Origin: JABDIY01 sp963803875 | Lineage (GTDB): Bacteria > Actinomycetota > Acidimicrobiia > Acidimicrobiales > SZUA-35 | Assembly (NCBI GenBank): GCA_963803875.1 | Contig: CAWDOA010000006.1 | Span: 124,001-188,000 of the forward strand | Direction: 5' to 3' | Length of the DNA stretch: 64,000 nt | In this document: positions 8,105 to 16,934 of the stretch, in pieces | Layout: each line of letters begins with the position of its first letter | Numbering within the stretch: position 1 is the stretch's first letter | Position numbers and translations under genes: made by a program | The notes under the pieces: generated by a model | Told to the model about the DNA's origin: nothing | Seen by the model: only the letters and a program-made list of their open reading frames with translations | The model's database searches: none

Positions 8105-9427
8105 CTAGATCTGCGCAGCTGCTTCGAACATGGCCCGTTCGGATTGTGTCCATGACTCCGTCAACGCTGCATCTGCGACGTCGCTGATCGTGGCGCGGAT
8201 CGGTGCGGCCGGGCCGGGAAGGTCCCTGCGCTCCACCTCGTCCAACAGATAACCCAGCGTGCGCACGATCGTGATCATGACATCCGGTTCGGCGGTGGCG
8301 TAGCGGCGAACCGGGTCGATAGCGATCCGCAGGAAGTCCTCGTAACTCGGTTCTTGCCGCATCAGCGTCTTCGAGCCTTCCCGCCTGACCGGAGACTCGA
8401 TCTCGTTCTCCCACATCACCCGTAGGACATCGCCGATGTGAACCATCACATCCATGGCGGTCCGCGGATCGTTGACGCCGGGTGACAACGCTCGCACTGC
8501 GATGTCGGTGAGCTGGGTCAACCCGAAGCTCACATCCTGCTGCATCGTTCGGGAGTCGCCAATGGCGAAGGCCATCGGCAGCTCGCTCCAACATCGATCG
8601 TCATCGGCTGGCGCAGGTGAAACCCACATGAGCGGCGAATGGGCCAGCACGAACCCGCCCAACACAGGCACCACCCGGCCCACCGAATCGTCCGGCAACG
8701 CCTCTATCAGCTGCTCACTGTCGATCTGTTGGATCCATCCGGACCGGTCCACTTCCACCGCCGCCGCATCCTCGGGGATCTCGGTCCGCTCGAACTCGGC
8801 TGCCGGCAGCGCAGTCCGAATCGGCTTGGTCAAAGCCTGATTCGCCACCGCCGTGGTGATCACCTCGATGGTCTCGGCCGTCAGGCGCCTGGCCACCGAG
8901 GTCACCTGGAGGCTGTGGGTGACGTTGTCGACCGAACGCACCACTGCCACCAGCGAGGCCAACCCCAACACCAGACCCACCAGGACAGTGGTATGGGGAA
9001 TGATCTCTACCGAACCCTCCAGGCTCCGAGCCGACCGGAGCCCGAGCAGGCAGAAGAACGTGGTTCCCAGCGAAAGCCCGATCGTGTGTTGCAGCACCGA
9101 GTTGCCCAGCCAACTGCGTAGCGACCGGGGCGAAAACTGTGAACTGGCCAGTTGCACCGCCACCAAGGTCATCGACATCAGCAGGGTTATCGCCGCGATC
9201 AAGCCGCCGGCAATGGCGGCCAGCACGGCCCGGGAGCTCGGCACCGTCGTGGTGAGGAACTCGGGCAGTTGATCGCTGGACAGCTCCCGATCGATCACCA
9301 ACGTGATCTGGGCCCCCACCACCGACGCGGCCACGTACAGCAACGGAACGAACAGGAGCCGATGACGGATCTCGTCGGCAACCTGACGCAGATGGACGAT
9401 GTTCAGCTTGGATCCGAGCCACGACAC
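8105..9427 (-). CDS. DUF2254 family integral membrane protein
   Basis: 440 residues. The N-terminal third has four membrane segments: RLLFVPLLYVAASVVGAQI, then AVLAAIAGGLIAAITLLMSM, a third near LSLGTTFFCLLGL and a fourth at VLVGLVLGLASLVAVV, with the family's QLASSQFSPRSLRSW motif between the second and third. The C-terminal part is soluble, with GVNDPRTAMDVMVHIGD, also typical of DUF2254. Function of the family is unknown. It is divergently arranged with the gene at 9495, which has no obvious relation. Confidence 0.88.
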   Translation of the reverse strand: MSWLGSKLNIVHLRQVADEIRHRLLFVPLLYVAASVVGAQITLVIDRELSSDQLPEFLTTTVPSSRAVLAAIAGGLIAAITLLMSMTLVAVQLASSQFSPRSLRSWLGNSVLQHTIGLSLGTTFFCLLGLRSARSLEGSVEIIPHTTVLVGLVLGLASLVAVVRSVDNVTHSLQVTSVARRLTAETIEVITTAVANQALTKPIRTALPAAEFERTEIPEDAAAVEVDRSGWIQQIDSEQLIEALPDDSVGRVVPVLGGFVLAHSPLMWVSPAPADDDRCWSELPMAFAIGDSRTMQQDVSFGLTQLTDIAVRALSPGVNDPRTAMDVMVHIGDVLRVMWENEIESPVRREGSKTLMRQEPSYEDFLRIAIDPVRRYATAEPDVMITIVRTLGYLLDEVERRDLPGPAAPIRATISDVADAALTESWTQSERAMFEAAAQI

Positions 9428-9494
9428 CCCACAATCCTTCCAGCCCGCAAGGCTGTGTGCACGGCATCTGATCCGGACAGGTACGGTTTCCGCT

Positions 9495-10076
9495 GTGGCC
9501 TACGACGTGCTGGCCGAGAGCAGAAGGTTGCTCGCCGGAGGCGTGCCCGAGGTGCCGCTCAAGCTCACTCGTCGCCGGAGGTTCATTCCCGTGGCCTGTG
9601 ACGTTGACGGCGATGTGGCGGCAACGCTGTTCGTGCGCAGAGGAGTGAGTGGCAACCCGTGGTTGGAGGCCTGGGCGCTGGAGCGTCGCGACGGCGACTG
9701 GGTTGTGCTCGGCGGCGGGTCTGGTGATGGCCACGACGAGCTGTTCGAGCGCAGGGATCAGATCGAGGGCATCGCCGTGTCCTATGGCGGTGGATGGACT
9801 ATCCGCGGCGGCGACGGGCTCCTTCCGTTGCTGCGACGCGGAGTCAGCCACGCCACCATGCGCCTGGCGTCTCAGGTGGCAGCGTTGGATGTGGCCGACC
9901 GGCGTATCGAGGTGCCCTCGCATGGCCTTGCGATCGTGGTGTGGGCGTCGCGTCGACCGCCCTCCGTTGCCGGACTGTCGGCCAACGGTGAGCCGCTCGC
10001 CGCAGTGCCGCTACGCGATCGTGAACGTCGTCGAACAGGTCGGGGATGGTTTCTGTACACCCGCTCGATCAACTGA
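9495..10076 (+). CDS. Hypothetical protein
   Basis: 193 residues if the GTG at 9495 is the start; the frame is open back to 9399 but that part overlaps the start of the divergent DUF2254 gene. No good ribosome site is visible. The product is rich in Arg and Gly, without signal peptide or membrane segment, and is predicted mostly beta (VACDVDGDVAATLFVRR, LEAWALERRDGDWVVLGGG, GIAVSYGGGWTIRGG). I do not recognise the family. The codon pattern has strong GC in third positions, as in the neighbouring genes, which supports a real gene. Confidence 0.6.
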   Translation: MAYDVLAESRRLLAGGVPEVPLKLTRRRRFIPVACDVDGDVAATLFVRRGVSGNPWLEAWALERRDGDWVVLGGGSGDGHDELFERRDQIEGIAVSYGGGWTIRGGDGLLPLLRRGVSHATMRLASQVAALDVADRRIEVPSHGLAIVVWASRRPPSVAGLSANGEPLAAVPLRDRERRRTGRGWFLYTRSIN

Positions 10077-10266
10077 ACCGAGAAATCTTCGGAACGGCTC
10101 GGGAACCGGGGATCGCATGACATCGTCAAATACCCATCAACCGGAGTGTGCCTCTCTCGCAGCTTCGCAGCCCATTGATTCCCGACTCCTCACGCATTTG
10201 CTTCGCACGCTCCGGTTGACCCAAACCCGGCGACAACAGTCGCCGATCAAACCCAATGGAGAATGA

Positions 10267-10824
10267 ATGAATACGAAGTTAGAAGACCGACTACGTCGGA
10301 AGCCCCGTACCGCCGTGCAAGATCGTCCCCCGGGCGATCCCGAACGGGCGGCGTGGTCCCCCTACGCCGGGGACGGCGATCACAGGCGCCCGACGTGGGC
10401 GCTGGTAGCGGTGGCTGCGGCGCTGATTGTGCTGGCGGTCGCCATCGGCGTGATCCTGAGCAACAAGGACGAAACCAGCACGGCACCGCTGGTGCTCACC
10501 GCTGGTAGCGACACGGCTGCGTCGTGCCTGCCGTTCGATGTCCAGACCCTGGCCGGGATGCCAATGGCGTTCGCCGGAACGGTCACCGAGATCGAAACTG
10601 GAGCCATCACCATCGACGTGGACCGCTGGTACAGAGGTGGTGACGCTCAGACGGTACGTCTGACCACCGTCGAAAACGCCGAGGCTCTGCTCGGTGGGAT
10701 CCCATTCGAAGTGGGATCGCCGTACCTACTCACCGCTTCGGACAGCGCCCTGAACTACTGCGGCTACTCCGGCCCGGCGACGGCGGAGTTCCAGAGTTCG
10801 TTCAACTCAGCCTTCACAAGCTGA
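10267..10824 (+). CDS. Single-pass membrane-anchored hypothetical protein
   Basis: 185 residues from an ATG with GGAGA five bases upstream. A cytoplasmic basic N-terminus of about 40 residues is followed by one membrane helix (about 44-66, ALVAVAAALIVLAVAIGVIL) and an outside domain of about 115 residues. That domain has two cysteines (CLPF and NYCGYS) that could pair, and a beta-rich core (AFAGTVTEIETGAITIDVDRW). The type is common in actinobacteria near sigma factors and signalling genes, but I do not know a function. It precedes the HD-GYP/sigma cluster by 72 bp on the same strand. Confidence 0.75.
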   Translation: MNTKLEDRLRRKPRTAVQDRPPGDPERAAWSPYAGDGDHRRPTWALVAVAAALIVLAVAIGVILSNKDETSTAPLVLTAGSDTAASCLPFDVQTLAGMPMAFAGTVTEIETGAITIDVDRWYRGGDAQTVRLTTVENAEALLGGIPFEVGSPYLLTASDSALNYCGYSGPATAEFQSSFNSAFTS

Positions 10825-10896
10825 CGGCGGCTCAAGATCGGTCCGCTGGTTGTCGATTCTGACAAGCCAGCGGACCGTCCGCGTGGTAGGAGGCCC

Positions 10897-12510
10897 ATGA
10901 CGCTGCCACAAGACAACCGATGGGAGCCGAAGCCTCGGCTGGCTGCCGCCCTGAGGCTGGCCATCTACGTCGCGCCGTTCCTCATCTCCGCGCTCGCAAT
11001 AAGAACCACCCAAGCGCTGGTCGGGGCCCTCACATCAGACCTCCCATGGCTGCTGACCGTGCTCGCATCCGTGCTGGTCGCCGCCGCTGCGCTCGTGGTT
11101 TCCGGACGTCTGATGCGGCGACTTCTTCCGTTGGCGGTGCTGCTCAAACTGTCACTCTTCTTTCCCGATCAGGTGCCGAGCCGCTTCGGAGTTGCGCTGC
11201 GGGCGGCCAGCCCCCGTCGACTCGCTCGACAACTTGAATCGGCTGACGTCGAGCAGGCCTCGGTTGCCGAGCGCGTGCTTGCACTGGTCTCATCGCTCGC
11301 AGCCCATGACCGGCGTACTCGCGGTCACAGCGAACGGGTCCGAGCACTCACGATGCTGATTGCCGACCAGACAGGCATCGCCGGCGAAGAACGCGACAAG
11401 CTGGAATGGGCATCGCTGCTCCACGATCTCGGCAAACTCGATGTCCCGTCCGAGATCCTCAACAAGAAGGGGCGACCCTCCGACGACGAATGGGCGATTC
11501 TGCGGCAGCACCCGGCCGGCGGGCCCGGCTACGCCTCCGGCCTGGCCCAGTGGATGGGTCCGTGGATCCATGCCATGGATCAGCACCACGAACGCTACGA
11601 CGGCACCGGCTATCCAAACGGCATCACCGCCGAAGACATCACGCTGAGCGGACGGATCGTCGCTGTCGCCGATGCGTTCGAGGTGATGACCGCAACCCGC
11701 TCGTACAAGAAGCCGATGTCGACACGGTCCGCCCGCACCGAGCTGGTGGCCTGCGCCGGCACCCACTTCGACCCGAACGTGGTGCGGGCGTTCATGCAGA
11801 TCACGATCGGTGACCTCCACAAGGCGTTGGGCCCGCTGTCGTGGCTCGGCTCGATTCCGTTGGTCGGACCGGCCGCACACTCGATCAGTGCAGTCGGAAG
11901 TGGTGTCGTACTCGGCGGATCGGCCTATCCGGCGCTCGCAGCTGCCGCAGCACTGACGCTGCTGTCGTCGGTACCATCACAGGGCGTAGACCAGCGGACC
12001 GCAGATGTGCTCGCGGCCACCGATGCCCCCGTTGCCGACGTAGGGCCGGTTGCCGCCATCGACGAGAGTGCGGTTCCCAACGCCGTCGGGGCCGCTCCGT
12101 TCGTCCCGGTGATCGAGATGCCGCCGGACCCCGAACTGATCGGCGACACCGTGACCGACGTCGGGGATGCCGTCGATGATGACGGCCCCGAAGTAGTGAT
12201 CGACGAAGTGGTGGACGAGGTGATCGACGAGGTCGTGGGCGGCTTTCCCGATGAGGTAGCGGAACCGGTCGAGCAACTTGTCGAGGACATCCTCGATATC
12301 GCCCCCAAAGAAATCGTCCCCGATGAAGTGACCGAACAGGTTGCCGACCTTGTCGACACGATCGGCGAGATTTCAGCCCCGATCGACGAGGCCGTGCAGG
12401 CTGTCGAAACCGAAGTGCCCGACGATGCGACAGACGCCATCGCTCACGTGCTCGACGACGATGAACCTCCACTCGTTGACCCCGACGACCTTCTCGGGGG
12501 TCTGGGGTGA
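10897..12510 (+). CDS. Membrane HD-GYP domain protein with acidic exported tail
   Basis: 537 residues. Two membrane helices (about 18-36 and 50-70) are followed by a conserved linker and an HD-GYP phosphodiesterase domain (about 125-300) with HDLGKLDVP (His176-Asp177) and HHERYDGTGYP (GYP at 238-240). Complete HD-GYP domains break down cyclic di-GMP or related nucleotides. A third hydrophobic stretch (about 318-352) follows, and then about 180 residues very rich in Asp, Glu and Val with repeats such as VDEVIDEVV; if the third stretch spans the membrane the tail lies outside. The stop codon overlaps the start of the sigma factor gene, so both are made together. The same architecture recurs at 22617. 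Confidence 0.88.
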   Translation: MTLPQDNRWEPKPRLAAALRLAIYVAPFLISALAIRTTQALVGALTSDLPWLLTVLASVLVAAAALVVSGRLMRRLLPLAVLLKLSLFFPDQVPSRFGVALRAASPRRLARQLESADVEQASVAERVLALVSSLAAHDRRTRGHSERVRALTMLIADQTGIAGEERDKLEWASLLHDLGKLDVPSEILNKKGRPSDDEWAILRQHPAGGPGYASGLAQWMGPWIHAMDQHHERYDGTGYPNGITAEDITLSGRIVAVADAFEVMTATRSYKKPMSTRSARTELVACAGTHFDPNVVRAFMQITIGDLHKALGPLSWLGSIPLVGPAAHSISAVGSGVVLGGSAYPALAAAAALTLLSSVPSQGVDQRTADVLAATDAPVADVGPVAAIDESAVPNAVGAAPFVPVIEMPPDPELIGDTVTDVGDAVDDDGPEVVIDEVVDEVIDEVVGGFPDEVAEPVEQLVEDILDIAPKEIVPDEVTEQVADLVDTIGEISAPIDEAVQAVETEVPDDATDAIAHVLDDDEPPLVDPDDLLGGLG

Positions 12511-13070
12511 TGGGTGACAAGCTCCGCGGCGCAGTGCCCATGGACGCTGTGATCGGAGAGGCGGTAGCAGGATCGGAGTCGGCCTGGCACAAGATCGTCG
12601 AGGTCCTCGGCCCATCGATCCGTGGTTTCGCACGGGCCCGTGGAGTCTCTGAACCGGGCGAGCTCACCCAAGATGTCTTCCTCGACGCAGCCAGAAACAT
12701 CAGGGGGTTTCATGGGGACTGGGCCGGATTCCGGTCGTGGATCTTCACCATCGCCTACCGGCGGGTTGCCGATCACCACCGGCGGAACGCCCGGCGCCCG
12801 CAGTTGGTCTCCGATGACACCGCCGCTCAACGGGTGGAGGGTGGGCGCCGTCCCGATGAGGCACTGGTGCAGCGTGAGACCGTCGACCAACTGCTCGGCG
12901 CGCTCCACAATCTGAGCCAGATCGAGCGCGATGTCGTGTTGCTCCGCATCATCGGCGAACTGTCCTCCGACGAAGTTGCCGAGGTCGTAGGCAAGACACC
13001 GGGCAACGTTCGTGTCATTCAAAACCGGGCATTGACCCGTATGCGAAAGAATCTCGAGAAAAATGTGTAA
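12510..13070 (+). CDS. ECF-type RNA polymerase sigma factor
   Basis: 186 residues from the ATG at 12510 (a GTG directly before it is an alternative). Region 2 includes ELTQDVFLDAARNI and FRSWIFTIAYRRVADHHRR, with the usual DxF and W-x-x-x-IAY signatures; region 4 is LSQIERDVVLLRIIGELSS followed by the helix-turn-helix EVAEVVGKTPGNVRVIQNRAL. There is no region 3 and no extra C-terminal domain. It overlaps the stop of the HD-GYP gene by one base (TGATG), and the next gene, 33 bp on, encodes a single-pass membrane protein that could be its regulator, although it has no recognisable anti-sigma zinc motif. Confidence 0.92.
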   Translation: MGDKLRGAVPMDAVIGEAVAGSESAWHKIVEVLGPSIRGFARARGVSEPGELTQDVFLDAARNIRGFHGDWAGFRSWIFTIAYRRVADHHRRNARRPQLVSDDTAAQRVEGGRRPDEALVQRETVDQLLGALHNLSQIERDVVLLRIIGELSSDEVAEVVGKTPGNVRVIQNRALTRMRKNLEKNV

Positions 13071-13103
13071 CGAACTCCAACTCCCAACGATTGCTCCTGT
13101 GAC

Positions 13104-13941
13104 ATGAACAAGAGACCGTCAACGCACCCGTCCTCGGACGTCGCCAACCCAGAGAGCGAGGAACCCCTCGGGGACCTCGTTTCGTCCTGGGCCAACGATC
13201 TCCGGGCAACGGTCGTCACCGACTTCGAGCCCGACACGGTGGAAACCGTGGCCGGACTCGCCGCCGAGGCGACAGCGGTGTCAGCCGGATCTCTTGCAGC
13301 CGCCACCGGCAACACCGCCGGTGGTCTCACAGGAGGTCACACAATGTCATCATTCATCGGAACCACCATGGGAAAGATCGCCGTATCAGCCGCACTGGCC
13401 ACGTCGATCGCCACCGGAGGCGCTGCGTTCGGCGCTCTTGCCCGACCCGCTTCAGACCGGAGCCGCCGATGTCGCCGAGATCGTCGGCATCGAACTGCCC
13501 CGACCCGACGTTCGCATCAACGTGGACGGTGCCGGCGAGGTCGTGGTCGAACTGGTCGACGGTGTGCTGAACATCGTTGGTCTCGATGCCAGCGGGGTCT
13601 GGGATGCCTCGGTCGTGGCTGAGACCGACACCTCGGTGGTCGTCGACTTCGTTTCTGACACCACAACCAAGACGGTGACGATCGTGACCGACACCACCGG
13701 TGAGGTGACCAGCACGGTCGAAACCGTCACCGGCTCGATCGCCCCAAGCCTTGACGGTTCGGCAACTGTCGACGGCGAGGCCGAGACCCGAGCCGACAAC
13801 GGCGCAGTCACTGTGGATGGCGGCAGTGGTGCATCGACCGAGCAGAACGTCGACTCGTCCGGTGCTGAGGTTGACGCTGAGATCCAAGTAGAGGTCGAGG
13901 CCGATCTCGGGATCGAGATCGACACCGGCCTGGGCGGCTGA
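13104..13941 (+). CDS. Sigma-factor-linked membrane protein with Val/Thr/Asp-rich tail (frame broken)
   Basis: About 279 residues if one extra base near 13437 is ignored. The first part (13104 to about 13437) encodes an acidic N-terminal region and a hydrophobic segment, GKIAVSAALATSIATGGAAF, probably membrane-spanning. The second part continues one frame over as LPDPLQTGAADVAEIVG and ends at 13941 with a low-complexity beta-like tail rich in Val, Thr, Asp and Glu (TTTKTVTIVTDTTGEVTS). Read without correction, the first frame runs on to 13622 as an Arg-rich sequence. The position after an ECF sigma gene suggests an anti-sigma or surface role, but no known anti-sigma domain is visible. Confidence 0.65.
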
Positions 13942-14056
13942 GCTCGGGCAAGCCGCACTGTTGAAAGGGAACGAGTCTCGTTTGTCCGAATGGGCAGCGG
14001 GACTTTTCCGCGTCCCGTCCCACTCATAAACCGAGGCCGGCGACGAACGCGGCGCT

Positions 14057-14290
14057 TCACTCGGGTGCGTCGGTTGGGCCTAACCCCTCATGCACGAGGT
14101 CGTAGACGGCAGCGGTCAGTTCGAGTTCGGACGCAAAGCGGGCGGCCGCACGGGCGAACGGATCCTGTTCTCCCAGCGACGGCGAAACCGGTTGCTTCCA
14201 CTCGGTGCGAACATCCTGGGCAAGACCGTGTCGCCAGTTCGACGTGGATCGAAGTCGCCGGGCAAACGCCAGGTTCGATGATGTCGCCAT
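14057..14290 (-). CDS. Small hypothetical protein
   Basis: 77 residues, the only plausible gene in the 540-bp stretch 13942-14481. The composition is protein-like (NLAFARRLRSTSNWRHGLA, then a helical ARAAARFASELELTAAVYDL). No ribosome site is clear and no family is recognised. It could be spurious. Confidence 0.4.
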   Translation of the reverse strand: MATSSNLAFARRLRSTSNWRHGLAQDVRTEWKQPVSPSLGEQDPFARAAARFASELELTAAVYDLVHEGLGPTDAPE

Positions 14291-14481
14291 GTACTACGTC
14301 TAGCACATCGCGACGCGGGCGAACCAGCGGATGTGACGCATGGGACAACCACACGGTCGCTCGTACTCAGCCGATCTCGACCGCGAGACGTCCCGTGGCA
14401 TACGAGGACGGACAGTGCGGCTTGCCTCGGCCAGTTGATGCCGCGGTGGTGGGGGAGTGATAAGCCTGCGAGACTGGCGGG

Positions 14482-15672
14482 GTGTCGGGCGTAGACGATT
14501 CGAAACCGAGTGTTTCCAAACCCAGTGTGAAGAACATCGTGGGCAAACCTCGGTACGGGACAACCCAGCTGGCGTCTGACCCCGCAGTTTCGGCGTTGGC
14601 CTACACGGTGGGGCAGTTGTTGCGCAGTGCCAACGGCCAACGCGGGACGAGCCAAACGAGCAAGGATCCTGTGGACGCGGTTGCCTATGAATGGGAGCGC
14701 GTCCTCAGCGTGCACCGGGTCGAGGTTCCCCACGCCACCACCCCGGTGCTTCCCCCGGCCAGTCCGCTGCCACAGTTCGAAACATTGGTTGAGCAAGACC
14801 TGAGCCAGCGCCGTGTTGTCGCCAGCCGGATCCGGGGTGTGAAAGAGGAGGACAGGAAGATCTCCGAGGCGGCGGCCGCAGTGAAGCTCGAAACGTTGCG
14901 GGTAGACGCTGAATACGAGTTGCTCTCTCAGCAGTCCATGCTCGAGGACGTCTGGGAACGTTTGCTGGACAACGAGCCCGATGTTGTGGCCGGTGTGATG
15001 AGGTTCGCATTTCGGGACGACGAACTAGCTGCCCGTCCGCTGGAGGTGGCGGGTGACTGCGTGGTGCTGGAACTCATCGCCCCCTCGTTGGATCGTGCGA
15101 TCCCCAAGAAGAAACCCGGCACCAATCGCAAAGGTGCACCCACGGTCGTGCGGGCGTCGGGCACCGATCGTCGTGACGCCTATCGGCAGTATGTGTTGGG
15201 TGCCGGGCTGCGGACTGCCAGAGAAGCGGTGGCGGTCGCCCCGGGAATCGGGTTTGTAGATGTATCGGTGCTCACAATGGAGTCGAAGGCAGCTGCTGTG
15301 GCGGGTGAGGTCCCAAAGGGCCTGGCTCGTTTCTTCGTGACCCGGTCCGGTGTTGCCGGCGCCAATCTGTCGCTGCCGGCTGATGAGGTGGTTCTATCGT
15401 GCGCTCACGCCAGCCAGATCTCCCTGGGGCGCAAGGGCCGACTGAAGCCGGTCGGCCTGGAGTATGAGAAGACGGACAAGCAGGCGATCTCGGCGCTGCT
15501 CGACCCCGATGGCGCTGATCAGAGAATTCGGGAGCGACTGAGCCGACTGGCCAGTGAGGCCATTGCGAAGTCGAGCGAACTCGGCACCAACCAACTGAAA
15601 CGTGTGAGTACCAGAAGTTCAGGGGTCGTCGAGACTGTCCGCCAACGGGTGTCCCGCAGCGAGGACGGGTAG
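14482..15672 (+). CDS. Hypothetical protein
   Basis: 396 residues with a GTG start. The N-terminal 130 residues are polar and partly helical (a charged stretch around GVKEEDRKISEAAAAVKLE). The centre, about 150-320, looks like a mixed alpha/beta domain. The C-terminus is helical and basic. No signal peptide or membrane helix. I do not recognise the family. It is convergent with the O-methyltransferase gene, 8 bp away, and has no same-strand partner. Confidence 0.7.
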   Translation: MSGVDDSKPSVSKPSVKNIVGKPRYGTTQLASDPAVSALAYTVGQLLRSANGQRGTSQTSKDPVDAVAYEWERVLSVHRVEVPHATTPVLPPASPLPQFETLVEQDLSQRRVVASRIRGVKEEDRKISEAAAAVKLETLRVDAEYELLSQQSMLEDVWERLLDNEPDVVAGVMRFAFRDDELAARPLEVAGDCVVLELIAPSLDRAIPKKKPGTNRKGAPTVVRASGTDRRDAYRQYVLGAGLRTAREAVAVAPGIGFVDVSVLTMESKAAAVAGEVPKGLARFFVTRSGVAGANLSLPADEVVLSCAHASQISLGRKGRLKPVGLEYEKTDKQAISALLDPDGADQRIRERLSRLASEAIAKSSELGTNQLKRVSTRSSGVVETVRQRVSRSEDG

Positions 15673-15680
15673 TCCGAAGG

Positions 15681-16766
15681 TCACCCCACTCCGAACTCGT
15701 GGGCGAAGTCGCCCGACACGAGGCGCGTCGTCCTGACGAGATCGAGGCCGGCACGACGCCCGAGCTCGGCGAAGTGCTCGGTTGAACGTTCCTGGCCCCC
15801 GTTTGTGAGCGCGGCCATCAACACGTCGGCGCGGATCGCGAGGTCGTCGCGGGGCACGATGGTCCGGTTGCTGTCGACCACGATGATCCTCGATCCGGGG
15901 GAGGCTGCACCCGTGTTGGTGAGGAGTCGGACACACGCTTCGTCGTCCCAGTCGTGAAGCACATTGACCATCAGATACACGTCGAAGCCCGACGGCACCT
16001 CGACGAAGGCGTCGCCGCCCACCGCTTCGAGGCGCGGGTGCTCCACCGCCCGTGCGGTCACCGCTGGGAGGTCGAACACCACCGCCCGCCAGTCCGGGTG
16101 CCGATCCAGCAGTACGCGGGCGAGTTCGCCCGTGCCGCCTCCCACATCGCACAGGGTTGTTGCGCCATCCCAATCGATCGCCGCGTCGAGCGTCAGCGCA
16201 TGCATTCGGGCGCCGGCCGCCATCGCTTCGTCGAACGTGGACCATCGATCAGGATGCCCTTCCATCCACTCGAAGAACGGTGCGCCGTTTGCCGCAGCGA
16301 AGCCGTCGCCATCGTCCCGGCAGTCCAGTGCGGCAACCGCATTCAAGATCTCCTCGCCTGCAACGAAGTCGACCCAGCACCTCCAGCCCCCGGGGTGCTC
16401 TGAACCTAGGAATTCGGTGACGGCGTTCGGACGTACAAGCCCCCGGCGGTCGATTCGCAGCCAGCCTCTGGCAGCGCCGAACCGGACCAGTCGTTCGAGT
16501 CGGTCGTGGTCGGCATCGAGTTGGTCGGCCAGTTCCACGATTGTCATCTTCTTCGTGAGTGCTTCTGGAACGCCGGTAGCGCACAATGCCACCAGAGCCC
16601 GATGGTCGAGCAAGCTCAGGGCCGCTTCAAGGATTTGGACCGGTGGTGGGGCCATGGCGCGATGAATCCGTCCGACAAAGCTGCGCAGTCGGGTGCCGGC
16701 CTCGGATACGAACGCCGGCGGCAGCACCGGCACACCAAGGGTGGTCTTCGGATTGACCGTATGCAT
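15681..16766 (-). CDS. O-methyltransferase, plant/ACNMT type (family 2)
   Basis: 361 residues from the ATG at 16766, placed by an excellent AGGAGGTGACC just upstream; the open frame continues further but without family resemblance. The N-terminal half is the helical dimerisation domain with a winged helix that reads substrate class (ALVALCATGVPEALT, TIVELADQLDADHDRLERL). The C-terminal half is the Rossmann SAM domain with CDVGGGTGELARVLLDRHP, FDLPAVTARA and LMVNVLHDWDDEACVRLL, whose His is the usual general base. It probably methylates a hydroxyl group of a phenolic or polyketide-like small molecule. No biosynthetic cluster surrounds it, so the substrate is unknown. Confidence 0.9.
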   Translation of the reverse strand: MHTVNPKTTLGVPVLPPAFVSEAGTRLRSFVGRIHRAMAPPPVQILEAALSLLDHRALVALCATGVPEALTKKMTIVELADQLDADHDRLERLVRFGAARGWLRIDRRGLVRPNAVTEFLGSEHPGGWRCWVDFVAGEEILNAVAALDCRDDGDGFAAANGAPFFEWMEGHPDRWSTFDEAMAAGARMHALTLDAAIDWDGATTLCDVGGGTGELARVLLDRHPDWRAVVFDLPAVTARAVEHPRLEAVGGDAFVEVPSGFDVYLMVNVLHDWDDEACVRLLTNTGAASPGSRIIVVDSNRTIVPRDDLAIRADVLMAALTNGGQERSTEHFAELGRRAGLDLVRTTRLVSGDFAHEFGVG

Positions 16767-16934
16767 GGTCACCTCCTGGTCGGTGCCACCATCGTAGATC
16801 TGCAAGGGAGTCCGTGTCGATGAGTTGGAGTCAGCGCCGCGTGCCGCGCGGGTCGTCGTCATCACGCCGGGGAAGAGCGGGCTGTGGCCGTCGAGGTCGC
16901 CGCTCAAGACCTCGTGGTAGTCTCAAGATCAACT

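Noticed and set aside
14057..16766. Region as a mobile island carrying an unknown gene and a methyltransferase
   Set aside because: No integrase, tRNA, direct repeats at the edges or change in base use was seen.
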